Shown: positions 43,834 through 52,110 of the stretch, in pieces
How the letters are laid out: the number at the start of each line of letters is the position of its first letter
How positions within the stretch are numbered: the first letter of the stretch is position 1
Assembly: GCF_003201355.1 (NCBI RefSeq)
Contig: NZ_QICL01000011.1
Span: 62,001 to 126,000, forward strand
DNA: 64,000 nt
Direction of reading: 5' to 3'
From: Indolivaga alginatilytica
GTDB lineage: Bacteria > Bacteroidota > Bacteroidia > Bacteroidales > Dysgonomonadaceae
Program-made: the position numbers and the translations under genes
The notes under the pieces: generated by a model
Database searches by the model: none
What the model was told of the DNA's origin: nothing
The model's input: the letters and a program-made list of their open reading frames with translations, nothing else

Positions 43834-44715
43834 ATGAATAACTACCCTAAAATATCAATTGTTACACCTAATTATAATCAGGTTAAGTATCTGGAGGAAA
43901 CAATACTGTCGGTATTGAATCAAGGGTATCCTAATCTCGAATACATAGTTATAGACGGAGGCAGTACCGATGGTTCTGTTGAAATCATCAAGAAGTATGC
44001 CGACCGATTAGCATATTGGGAAAGTGTACCCGACAATGGGATGTATGATGCTATACGTAAAGGATTCGAGAAATCGACAGGCGAGGTTATGGCATGGATC
44101 AATTCGGATGATATGTATCAATCCAAGTCTTTTTTTACTGTAGCAGAGATATTCGGAAAGTATAGTCAGGTTAACTGGTTATTGGGATTTCCATCTATAT
44201 ATGATGCCTTGGGACGTATTGTCGAATGTCCGCATACATTACGTCAATGGTCTAAGTATGACCTGTACATTGGTCAATACCAGTGGATACAGCAAGAATC
44301 GGTATTCTGGCGCCGCTCTTTATGGGAGAAAGCCGGATCGAGAATAGAATCTTCACTGAAATATGCAGGAGATTTTGAATTGTGGTTCAGATTTTTCACA
44401 TACGAGAAATTATATGTGACCACTGCTATATTAAGCGGTTTCAGAATGAGGGATGGCGAACAGCTTTCCATGAAACAAAAAGATGCTTATGATGCAGAGA
44501 TCAAATCTGTATTGGCTGCCAGAGTATATACAGAGGAGGAGAAATCTATTTTAAAGCGATACAATAAGAGGAAAAAACAATTCTTATTTCTGTCAAAATT
44601 CAAAATATTTAATGCTAAACTGATTCTTGATAAATTTAAATTGGATAATTTCGGATATCCGGAGGTTATATCTTTCGATCGCCATGAACAATGCTTTAAA
44701 CTTGGAAGTCAATGA
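43834..44715 (+). CDS. GT2 family glycosyltransferase
   Basis: A 293-residue GT2 enzyme: PKISIVTPNYNQVKYLEETI, YIVIDGGSTDGSVEIIKKY, YWESVPDNGMYDAIRKGFEKS, and the metal-binding EVMAWINSDDMYQ (about residues 84-96), then QQESVFWRRSLW. The ATG at 43834 is preferred to an in-frame TTG four codons earlier. It ends with an ATGA overlap. Closely related in plan to bacterial PGL/LOS-type GT2 enzymes; sugar unknown. Confidence 0.9.
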   Translation: MNNYPKISIVTPNYNQVKYLEETILSVLNQGYPNLEYIVIDGGSTDGSVEIIKKYADRLAYWESVPDNGMYDAIRKGFEKSTGEVMAWINSDDMYQSKSFFTVAEIFGKYSQVNWLLGFPSIYDALGRIVECPHTLRQWSKYDLYIGQYQWIQQESVFWRRSLWEKAGSRIESSLKYAGDFELWFRFFTYEKLYVTTAILSGFRMRDGEQLSMKQKDAYDAEIKSVLAARVYTEEEKSILKRYNKRKKQFLFLSKFKIFNAKLILDKFKLDNFGYPEVISFDRHEQCFKLGSQ

Positions 44716-45530
44716 AAGTATCGATTATCACTATTAATTGGAATAACAAAATAGGATTGGAGCAGACCATAAAAAGTGTCTTATCCCAATCGTTTATTGA
44801 TTATGAGTTTATTGTAGTTGATGGAGGGTCTACCGATGGAAGTGTTGAAGTAATACAGGAGCATAAAAATAATATCCATTATTGGGTAAGTGAATCCGAT
44901 TCGGGTATTTATAATGCCATGAATAAGGGTATTTATACAGCTCTGGGCGAATATTGTTATTTTCTTAATTCGGGAGATGTCTTTGCGTCCGATGATGTTT
45001 TGACAGATATTTTCAGACACGATCTTGAAGACAATTTTGTGTGTGGCAATATAATCTGGGATGAGAAAGGAAAGCTCCGAAAAGATGACAGTTACAGGCA
45101 TCGAGATTGGTTATTTTCATTGTATGATATTTATTCAGGGTTTTTATGCCATCAGGCTTTTCTGGTAAAGAGAGAAATGTTTGACGAATATGGGTATTAT
45201 GATGAGAGTCTTCGAATTATGTCCGATTGGAAACATTTTTTGATAGCGATAGGTATTAATCACGAAAAGGTGCAATATGTCGATGTGGATATTGCAGTCT
45301 ATAATACCGATGGTTTGAGCAGTACTATAGGTGGTAAAGCTATTCTGGCAGAGAAGCAGAAGGTAGCTCAAGAAGAACTTTCCGAACAAGTTTATAAAGA
45401 GATCGACAGGCTGTATTATTTATCCAGAAATGGTTTTGTAATAGACTTTGTTCATTCAAAAAAATGGATACATTTTCTATTTAAGGTTTTCTTAAAGATT
45501 TGCACAACTTTGAAATTAACAAAACTATAA
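44712..45530 (+). CDS. GT2 family glycosyltransferase (YWVSESDSG type)
   Basis: A 272-residue GT2 enzyme and the last gene of the locus: VSIITINWNNKIGLEQTIKSV, FIVVDGGSTDGSVEVIQEH, YWVSESDSGIYNAMNKGI, CYFLNSGDVFASDDVL, LCHQAFLVKREMFDEYGYYDE and MSDWKHFLIA. It is the third member of the subgroup shared with 32495 (first domain) and 42063. No clear terminator is seen immediately after; the following 440 bases carry the repeats described separately. Confidence 0.9.
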   Translation: MKVSIITINWNNKIGLEQTIKSVLSQSFIDYEFIVVDGGSTDGSVEVIQEHKNNIHYWVSESDSGIYNAMNKGIYTALGEYCYFLNSGDVFASDDVLTDIFRHDLEDNFVCGNIIWDEKGKLRKDDSYRHRDWLFSLYDIYSGFLCHQAFLVKREMFDEYGYYDESLRIMSDWKHFLIAIGINHEKVQYVDVDIAVYNTDGLSSTIGGKAILAEKQKVAQEELSEQVYKEIDRLYYLSRNGFVIDFVHSKKWIHFLFKVFLKICTTLKLTKL

Positions 45531-45671
45531 ACCTACAAAGATTTTTAAAGCTTTTGCGTTCCTTATAAATATGCGAATCAGAAGTTGAGTTTATCTATAA
45601 GAAAACTGATCAGTCAACAATCAACAGTTATGAATAAAAAGTAACAACAGAAGAGAGAATATAAGACAGTG

Positions 45672-45814
45672 AAAAAGTGTCACTTTTGTTACCTTTGTAA
45701 CCTTTTAGGTTTTTAATTTCTGATTAACAGGTGTTTGTGGGATTCTCAAAAGTGACATTTTTTAGTTATTTACAGGTTACTTTTGTTACCTTAATTGTTT
45801 ACTTTTTGTAACTT
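45672..45814. repeat. Cluster of inverted and direct repeats between the polysaccharide locus and aroK
   Basis: The segment holds an inverted repeat (arms 45672-45687 and 45748-45763, about 15 of 16 matching), an exact 14-bp direct repeat ACTTTTGTTACCTT (45682-45695 and 45779-45792), a third degenerate copy (45801-45814) and a small hairpin GTTACCTTTGTAAC (45688-45701). The hairpin resembles the second half of interspersed repeat copy 2. The rest of 45531-45969 shows no gene. Confidence 0.6.
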
Positions 45815-45948
45815 ATGAGTCTTTACGAAAGAATTATTCAACTCTTGATTGGCATAATCGACAAAACTATAAGATTATAAAGTAGCTTAAAGTTTTGTAT
45901 ACGTTAATAATATTCGTTTATAGATAGTTTTTCCAATAATTATTTACT

Positions 45949-45956
45949 TATTTTTG
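45949..45956 (+). promoter_or_regulatory. -7 box (TATTTTTG) of aroK
   Basis: TATTTTTG matches TAnnTTTG and lies 13 bases before the aroK start, which predicts a very short leader. A convincing -33 TTTG is not seen. Confidence 0.45.
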
Positions 45957-45969
45957 TAAAAAGCATTTT

Positions 45970-46509
45970 ATGACACGTATTTTCTTAATCGGATATATGG
46001 GCGTCGGTAAAACTACAGCAGGCAGGGAGTTAGCAAAGTCTCTAAACCTGGAATTTGTAGATTTAGACCATTTTATCCAAACCAGATATAATAAAACAAT
46101 CAGCCAATTATTCGAGCAATTTGGAGAAGAGGGTTTTAGAGAAATAGAAAATAAAATATTGAAGGAGGTTGCCGATTTCGAGGATGTTGTTATCTCGACA
46201 GGAGGCGGTGCTCCTTGTTTTTATGACAATATGGAGACAATGAATGCAGCCGGAACTACTGTCTATATGAAAGCCAGTCCGGAATTGTTATCCGAAAGGT
46301 TGGATTTGTGTAAAGAAAAACGTCCTTTGATTAAGGATAAAAACAAAGAAGAACTTTTGTTGTTTATAAAAGAAAATCTAAGTCGAAGAGAGCCTCACTA
46401 TAGTCAGGCAAAAATTATCTTCGAAGCTGATGAGCTAGTAAATAGAGAGGATGTAGATAAGTACGTTCTTCTCATAATTGACAAAATAAATAATACACAA
46501 ATACTTTAA
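45970..46509 (+). CDS. aroK: Shikimate kinase
   Basis: A 179-residue shikimate kinase (shikimate + ATP to shikimate 3-phosphate). Walker A GYMGVGKTTAGRELA, the DLDHFIQ substrate motif, GEEGFREIENKILKE (the 'G...FR..E' shikimate-binding region) and VVISTGGGAPCF (GGG motif) are all in order, with the lid and RxxRxPxY replaced by the usual LSRREPHYSQA. It has its own promoter candidate and is followed 5 bases later by the secreted protease gene. Confidence 0.95.
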   Translation: MTRIFLIGYMGVGKTTAGRELAKSLNLEFVDLDHFIQTRYNKTISQLFEQFGEEGFREIENKILKEVADFEDVVISTGGGAPCFYDNMETMNAAGTTVYMKASPELLSERLDLCKEKRPLIKDKNKEELLLFIKENLSRREPHYSQAKIIFEADELVNREDVDKYVLLIIDKINNTQIL

Positions 46510-46514
46510 GAACG

Positions 46515-48248
46515 ATGATTAATAAACAGATTCTTATCATATTAGTTTCTCTGATATCCAGCTTATCGGTTTTTAGTCAGATCAGTGAAGGTGGAACTCC
46601 TCCCAGTTTCAGATATAAGAATAGTACACGATCGGCCCTTTCTGTTTCTCAGGTTCCGGTTAACTTGGATATAAGTCGCTTGACATGGGAAGATGAAATG
46701 GTTGAGCAGAGAAAAGATGCTCCTCTTCGAATAGCTAAAGTGATCCCTGTAAATATTAATATAGATAGTATCGGGAGTTGGACTACATTTAGCGATTCTG
46801 TAAAGATATGGCAACAGGTAATTGAGGCTGAAGGCGCTCAGGGATTGATCTTAGGTTATAAAGATTTTTATATTCCGGAAGGTGCAAAGCTATACGTATA
46901 TAATGAGGATCATTCCCGGATACTTGGAGCATATACACGTAATACACATCCACAGGGAGGTAAGTTTGCGTCTGAAATTATAGCAGGTGATAAAATAACT
47001 TTAGAATATGTTGCCTCTACAATTTCGAACGAATCTCCTCGCATTGTAGTTGAAGATGTTGGATATGTGTATGGTGATAACTTTAATACAGCACTAAGGG
47101 CTTTGCCTACCAGTCCGCCCCGGATTAATTCTTCTCAAAGTTGTATGATTAATGTAAATTGTGCAGATGGAGCTAATTGGAAGGATCAAAAAAGAGGTGT
47201 AGTACTTTATCAGGTTAAGCTTGGCGGTAATTGGTTTGTCTGTTCGGGTAGTCTGGTTAATAATACTAAAAGGGATGGTACTCCATATCTATTAACAGCT
47301 TCACACTGTTTCAACACCAATGGTATTGTAGAATACGAAACAATTGTGGTTTATTTTAATCATGAATTTCCGGGATGTGAAAATGAAGATGTATTCCCTG
47401 TGACAAGCAGAACATTGGTAGGTACTGACCTTCTTGTTCAGATGCCTCTTGAAAGAATATCAGGTGGTATACAAACACATGGGTCTGATGGTGCTTTATT
47501 AAAATTGAAAAATAATATACCCTTAGAATATAAAGTCTTTTTTAATGGCTGGGATAGAAGAGATGTGGCTGCATCGTCGGGTGTAGTTATACACCATCCT
47601 AACGGAGATGTGAAAAAAATAGTAACTTTTTTGCCGCGTGAAGATTTGAAAACCCCTGTAACGACAGAGACCTATAGGGGAGGTTCGGGGTACAATGGTG
47701 CAACAAATGGTTTTTGGGGAGTTTTTTATGATGGGCGTAGTGCTACCCAAGGTGGTTCTTCCGGGTCTCCTATCTTTAGTCAGAATGGTCTGATTGTTGG
47801 TACTTTAACCGGAGGTGTAAATACTACAGACTACTGTTTATATCGAAATTCACAAGAATATTTTGGCAAGTTCGGTTATCATTTTGATTATCTCGAGGAT
47901 GAGAGTATGCAAATGAAAAAATATCTGGATCCTATAAATGAGGGAACTCTCTACCTTCGGGGCTACGATCCGAATAATCCTTTAGGGATAGAAGAACCAA
48001 AGATTGACAACAGCCCTCAGGAACTTGTCGTTTTTCCTACTCTGGCAGATAATGAAGTAAATATTAATGCAAATTCAATCATTCGGACTATTAAAGTGTA
48101 TGATCTGAATGGACGTCAGGTATATTCTAAATCAGGGTATAATGCATCGACAACCACAATTTCGGTTGATTCATGGACGAAAGGGGTTTATTCTATTTTG
48201 GTTCAAACCGAATCTAAGAAACTATCCGGCAAGTTTATAAAGAAATAA
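46515..48248 (+). CDS. Secreted trypsin-fold serine protease with T9SS type A sorting domain
   Basis: A 577-residue exported protein. Signal peptide MINKQILIILVSLISSLSVF; a pro-region up to about residue 210; then a chymotrypsin-fold protease resembling lysyl endopeptidase (Achromobacter protease I type). The triad is visible as LLTASHC (His about 263), HGSDGALLKL (Asp about 325) and GGSSGSPIF (Ser about 417), and several cysteines could form disulfides. The C-terminal 75 residues (LVVFPTLADNEVNINA, IKVYDLNGRQVYSK, GVYSILVQTESKKLSGKFIK) are the type A sorting domain recognised by the type IX secretion system and removed on the surface. No T9SS machinery gene is nearby. It follows aroK by 5 bases but is unrelated in function. 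Confidence 0.88.
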   Translation: MINKQILIILVSLISSLSVFSQISEGGTPPSFRYKNSTRSALSVSQVPVNLDISRLTWEDEMVEQRKDAPLRIAKVIPVNINIDSIGSWTTFSDSVKIWQQVIEAEGAQGLILGYKDFYIPEGAKLYVYNEDHSRILGAYTRNTHPQGGKFASEIIAGDKITLEYVASTISNESPRIVVEDVGYVYGDNFNTALRALPTSPPRINSSQSCMINVNCADGANWKDQKRGVVLYQVKLGGNWFVCSGSLVNNTKRDGTPYLLTASHCFNTNGIVEYETIVVYFNHEFPGCENEDVFPVTSRTLVGTDLLVQMPLERISGGIQTHGSDGALLKLKNNIPLEYKVFFNGWDRRDVAASSGVVIHHPNGDVKKIVTFLPREDLKTPVTTETYRGGSGYNGATNGFWGVFYDGRSATQGGSSGSPIFSQNGLIVGTLTGGVNTTDYCLYRNSQEYFGKFGYHFDYLEDESMQMKKYLDPINEGTLYLRGYDPNNPLGIEEPKIDNSPQELVVFPTLADNEVNINANSIIRTIKVYDLNGRQVYSKSGYNASTTTISVDSWTKGVYSILVQTESKKLSGKFIKK

Positions 48249-48305
48249 GCATTAATAACCTTATTTCTGTTTTAATAAAGGAGATCTTAAAAAATGGGTC
48301 TCCTT
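48240..48305 (+). terminator. Two tandem hairpins after the T9SS protease gene
   Basis: Hairpin 1 has 9-bp arms (48241-48249 and 48260-48268) that overlap the stop codon and is followed by TGTTTT. Hairpin 2 has arms AAGGAGA (48278-48284) and TCTCCTT (48299-48305) with extra G-U pairing. Together they likely terminate transcription before radA. Confidence 0.6.
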
Positions 48306-48334
48306 ATCATTTTACTTAATTCGATCTATAAATA

Positions 48335-49699
48335 ATGGCTAAGACCAAATCAGTATATGTTTGTAGTAATTGTGGTAACGACTCAGCTAAATGGTTGGGA
48401 AAATGCCCTATCTGTGGAGAATGGAATACTTATGTAGAAGAGCTTATAGCCAAAGAAAGCGGAAGCAGGCGCACTGATACACTATTCGACTCTCCGAAGG
48501 CCAAACCGATTTTATTGCAGGATGTAAAAACGGGTGAAGAGCCTCGTTTGGATCTTAATGATGGTGAACTTAATCGCGTTTTAGGAGGAGGCCTAGTACC
48601 CGGTTCTTTGATTCTTTTAGGAGGAGAACCCGGAATTGGAAAGTCAACCCTTATATTGCAAACTGTACTAAACTTAGATTCTCTGAAAACATTGTATGTA
48701 TCGGGGGAGGAGAGTGTACGCCAACTTAAATTGAGAGCCGATCGCATAAACGAAAAGAGTCAGAACTGCTATATTGTTTGTGAAACAAATCTGCAACAAA
48801 TTTTTGTTCATATACAAAACACAAAACCGGAACTGGTTGTAATAGATTCTATTCAGACCATATTTACGGAGGGAATTGAGTCTTCTCCGGGAAGTGTAGC
48901 TCAAGTAAGAGAGTGTTCTGCTGCTATTCTGAAGTTTGCAAAAGAAACAAGTACCCCTGTAATACTTATCGGTCATATAAATAAAGAAGGTAGTATTGCC
49001 GGTCCTAAAGTCTTAGAGCATATTGTTGATACAGTATTGCAATTTGAGGGCGATCAGCATTATATGTATCGTATTCTGAGAGGTATAAAGAACCGATTTG
49101 GTAGTACTGCCGAATTAGGTATATATGAGATGCGCCAGAATGGATTAAGAGAAGTTAGCAATCCTTCGGAATTGTTGTTGACTCAGAATCATGAAGGCTT
49201 GAGTGGTGTGTCTATTGCTGCTGCTATTGAAGGCGTACGCCCATTTTTGATTGAGACGCAAGCCTTAGTGAGTACAGCCGCTTATGGAACGCCTCAGAGG
49301 TCTGCTACGGGCTTTGATAGCCGACGGATGAATATGTTACTTGCAGTTCTTGAAAAACGAGCAGGTTTTAAATTGATACAAAAAGATGTATTCCTAAATA
49401 TTGCAGGAGGGTTGAAAGTGAACGATCCTGCGATAGATATGGCTGTGATAAGCGCTGTCTTATCTTCGAGCCTTGATATTGCTGTTGAAAGACATGTTTG
49501 TATGTCAGGAGAAGTAGGTTTGTCAGGAGAGATTCGTCCAGTCAATAGAATTGAACAGCGTATATTAGAGGCAGAAAAATTGGGCTTTTCTAAGATTCTT
49601 ATACCTCACAATAATCTGAAAGGATTTACTGCGAAAGTAAATATTGAGATTATTCCTGTAAGAAAAGTTGAAGAAGCATTCCGCCAATTATTTGGATAA
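48335..49699 (+). CDS. radA: DNA repair protein RadA
   Basis: A 454-residue RadA (Sms), a RecA-like helicase that extends D-loops in recombination. It has the N-terminal C4 zinc finger CSNCGNDSAKWLGKCPICGEW (about residues 10-30), Walker A GGEPGIGKSTLIL, Walker B-type LVVIDSIQTI, the RadA-specific KNRFG motif (RGIKNRFGSTAELG) and a C-terminal Lon-protease-like domain (DPAIDMAVISAVLSS, GEVGLSGEIRPV). Full length. It converges on and overlaps the pseudouridine synthase gene by 12 bases. Confidence 0.96.
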   Translation: MAKTKSVYVCSNCGNDSAKWLGKCPICGEWNTYVEELIAKESGSRRTDTLFDSPKAKPILLQDVKTGEEPRLDLNDGELNRVLGGGLVPGSLILLGGEPGIGKSTLILQTVLNLDSLKTLYVSGEESVRQLKLRADRINEKSQNCYIVCETNLQQIFVHIQNTKPELVVIDSIQTIFTEGIESSPGSVAQVRECSAAILKFAKETSTPVILIGHINKEGSIAGPKVLEHIVDTVLQFEGDQHYMYRILRGIKNRFGSTAELGIYEMRQNGLREVSNPSELLLTQNHEGLSGVSIAAAIEGVRPFLIETQALVSTAAYGTPQRSATGFDSRRMNMLLAVLEKRAGFKLIQKDVFLNIAGGLKVNDPAIDMAVISAVLSSSLDIAVERHVCMSGEVGLSGEIRPVNRIEQRILEAEKLGFSKILIPHNNLKGFTAKVNIEIIPVRKVEEAFRQLFG

Positions 49700-50368
49700 T
49701 TGGGCTTCAAAAGCTTTCCATAGGTTATCTTCTGGTACGGGTGCGGTTATTTCTATCAGCTCTTGAGATACAGGATGAATAAAACTTATGCTGCGAGCAT
49801 GTAGACTTATACCTCCGTCAGGATTTGATCGGTCGGCTCCATACTTTAAGTCTCCTTTTATTGTACATCCCATTTTTGCTAATTGGCAACGTATTTGATG
49901 ATGACGCCCTGTTTCCAAATCAACTTCTAGGAGATTATATTTATCTGATTGAGCGATTAGCTTATAATGTAGAATAGCTTTTTTAGAATCAGGCTTTTCT
50001 GTATCATAGGCATACGATTTATTTTGCTTTTCGTTCCGAACCAGATAATTGATTAATGTCCCTTCTGGCTCTTTCGGAGTGTTTTTTACAATAGCCCAAT
50101 AAGTTTTCTTTATTTCTTTATCCTGAAACATTTTATTTAGACGAGGAAGAGCCTTGCTTGTTTTTGCAAATACAACGATTCCGCTAACAGGTCTATCCAG
50201 ACGATGCGTTACTCCACAGAATACATTCCCGGGTTTGTTATATTTTTCCTTAAGCCATTCTTTCACTATTTCAGAAAGAGGCTTATCTCCTGTTTTATCG
50301 CCTTGTACGATTTCCGAAACAGTTTTATTTACAATAATGATATGATTATCTTCGTATAGTACAGTCAT
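49688..50368 (-). CDS. RluA family pseudouridine synthase
   Basis: A 226-residue pseudouridine synthase of the RluA/RluD family with catalytic aspartate in THRLDRPVSGIVVFAKTSKA (HRLDR), preceded by VLYEDNHIIIVNK and followed by KTYWAIV and GRHHQIRCQLA. No S4 RNA-binding domain is seen, so it is the short form. RluA-type enzymes modify rRNA or tRNA; the target cannot be read from the sequence. The gene is convergent with radA. Confidence 0.9.
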   Translation of the reverse strand: MTVLYEDNHIIIVNKTVSEIVQGDKTGDKPLSEIVKEWLKEKYNKPGNVFCGVTHRLDRPVSGIVVFAKTSKALPRLNKMFQDKEIKKTYWAIVKNTPKEPEGTLINYLVRNEKQNKSYAYDTEKPDSKKAILHYKLIAQSDKYNLLEVDLETGRHHQIRCQLAKMGCTIKGDLKYGADRSNPDGGISLHARSISFIHPVSQELIEITAPVPEDNLWKAFEAQLSK

Positions 50369-50380
50369 AATGTTTGGGAC

Positions 50381-50419
50381 AAAAAATAAAGACGCAAAGT
50401 TAATTAAAATCTTTGCGCC
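50381..50419 (-). terminator. Terminator downstream of fabG
   Basis: CGCAAAG (50393-50399) pairs with CTTTGCG (50411-50417); on the minus strand the hairpin is followed by the T-rich tract complementary to 50381-50391. Confidence 0.7.
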
Positions 50420-50526
50420 TTTTATATTATGTGAGTGAAATGTCTCTCTCGAATATTATTGCCGTATTTAATAAAACTGATATAAGATAATCTTACTAGC
50501 TAAAGCAATAAAATTGGGTTGTGATA

Positions 50527-51273
50527 TTACATATTCATACCGCCACAAACAGGAATTGCTTGTCCGCTAACATAAGATGATAGATCAGAACCTAAGAATA
50601 CTGCTACATTAGCAACATCTTCGGGAGTACCTCCACGACGAAGTGGAATTTGTTCTGCCCATTGTTTTTTAACATCGTCAGATAATGCACCTGTCATTTC
50701 GGTAATAATAAATCCTGGACAAATACAGTTTGCACGTATTCCTCTTGAACCTATTTCTTTTGCAATAGATTTAGCAAGACCAATCATACCGGCTTTTGAT
50801 GCTGAGTAATTAGTTTGACCAGCATTTCCTGAAAGACCTACAACAGAACTCATGTTGATGATGCTACCCGATTTTTGTTTCATCATTACAGGTGTAATAG
50901 CATGGATGAAGTTGAATGCCGATTTTAGGTTTACATTGATAACCAGATCCCATTGTTGTTCAGTCATACGCATCATAAGACCATCACGAGTGATACCTGC
51001 ATTGTTAACCAAGATATCTACTTTTCCGAAATCGGCTACGATTGCATCCACTACTTTGTGTGTATCGTCGAAATCCGCAGCATTTGATGCATATGCTTTA
51101 ACTTTAACGCCTAAAGCAGCTATTTCTTTTTCTGTTTGTTTTGCATTATCATCAACAGCTAGATCGGTGAATGCTATGTTTGCACCTTCTTGTGCATATT
51201 TTATTGCTATTGCTTTTCCGATACCTCTGGCTGCACCGGTTATGATCGCTGTTTTTCCTTCTAAAAGTTTCAT
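50527..51273 (-). CDS. fabG: 3-oxoacyl-[acyl-carrier-protein] reductase
   Basis: A 248-residue short-chain dehydrogenase that reduces 3-oxoacyl-ACP in fatty-acid elongation with NADPH. The cofactor motif TGAARGIGKAIA, NNAGITRDGLMMRM, the active-site serine/tyrosine/lysine set (MSSVVGLSGNAGQTNYSASKAG) and the C-terminal GGMNM ending are classic for FabG. The ATG at 51273 is preferred over an in-frame TTG two codons earlier. A TetR gene lies 41 bases upstream on the same strand, so regulation of the pair by that protein is possible. Confidence 0.95.
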   Translation of the reverse strand: MKLLEGKTAIITGAARGIGKAIAIKYAQEGANIAFTDLAVDDNAKQTEKEIAALGVKVKAYASNAADFDDTHKVVDAIVADFGKVDILVNNAGITRDGLMMRMTEQQWDLVINVNLKSAFNFIHAITPVMMKQKSGSIINMSSVVGLSGNAGQTNYSASKAGMIGLAKSIAKEIGSRGIRANCICPGFIITEMTGALSDDVKKQWAEQIPLRRGGTPEDVANVAVFLGSDLSSYVSGQAIPVCGGMNM

Positions 51274-51314
51274 AATCAAATATTAAATTACTCGTGAATA
51301 TTTATTTTGTTGAT

Positions 51315-51908
51315 TCAGTTTTTGTTCTTTTTGATTCCTTGAAAAATAAGATGCGATATATTGAGATAACGTCTCTTATTATCTGAATCTTTAGGATTGA
51401 TGAGTCCTCTTATATAAGGAACTTCTAATCCTCTAAGGGCATTGTGTACTATCTCCGCCGTAAAGTCAACATCGGGCATCGAGAGAGTACCTTCGTCTAC
51501 TCCCTTTTGTAGTATTTCTTTGAGGATTTCGGTTTCTTTTCTGTCGAATGTTTTGCGAACATTCTGTACACGCCAGATATCTCTGAAGAAATCGGCTCTA
51601 AGGTTTCCATTTCGTGCTACAACATTCTTTACAGCATCGAGACGAGTATAAAAAAACAGCATTAATTTTTCGTCAGCGGGAAGATCTTTTTCGACTACGG
51701 CTTGGAGTGCTTTGATCATCTTATCGAGCTCGGATTCTACAACCGCTTTATATACCTCATTTTTATTATTGAAATAAGTATATAAGGTGCGACGACCTTT
51801 ATGAGAAGCAACGGCAATGTCATTCATAGTTGTATTATCGACACCCAGCTTAGCAAATAATTGCCGGGCGACATCAATCAACATATTTCTTGTTTTGGTT
51901 ATTGCCAT
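51315..51908 (-). CDS. TetR/AcrR family transcriptional regulator
   Basis: A 197-residue regulator with an N-terminal DNA-binding domain (NMLIDVARQLFAKLGVDNTTMNDIAVASHKGRRTLYTYFNNKNEVYKAV, about residues 8-57) and a helical C-terminal ligand domain. The proximity to fabG and lack of a gap for another promoter suggest co-transcription. No palindromic operator is evident in the upstream 200 bases. Ligand unknown; control of fatty-acid genes is an inference. Confidence 0.88.
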   Translation of the reverse strand: MAITKTRNMLIDVARQLFAKLGVDNTTMNDIAVASHKGRRTLYTYFNNKNEVYKAVVESELDKMIKALQAVVEKDLPADEKLMLFFYTRLDAVKNVVARNGNLRADFFRDIWRVQNVRKTFDRKETEILKEILQKGVDEGTLSMPDVDFTAEIVHNALRGLEVPYIRGLINPKDSDNKRRYLNISHLIFQGIKKNKN

Positions 51909-52054
51909 ATTCTATAAAACTGCACAGTCCTTTATTTTTTGTGCAAAAATAACACAAAATATTCAGACTTGATTAGTTCTTTCTTTTTTAATTATAAATT
52001 TTTTGAAGCTGTGAAGTTCTTTCTTCTGCTAAAATAGGGGCTTTTCTATGTAAA

Positions 52055-52096
52055 GCAAAAGAGATACCTATTAAATAAGTACCTCTTCTGTTTTGC
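52055..52096 (-). terminator. Terminator after the FISUMP fimbrillin gene
   Basis: AGAGATAC (52060-52067) pairs with GTACCTCT (52079-52086), and outer bases GCAAAA (52055-52060) pair with TTTTGC (52091-52096). On the minus strand the stem is followed by T-rich sequence. Confidence 0.55.
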
Positions 52097-52110
52097 TGAG
52101 TAAAGACGAA

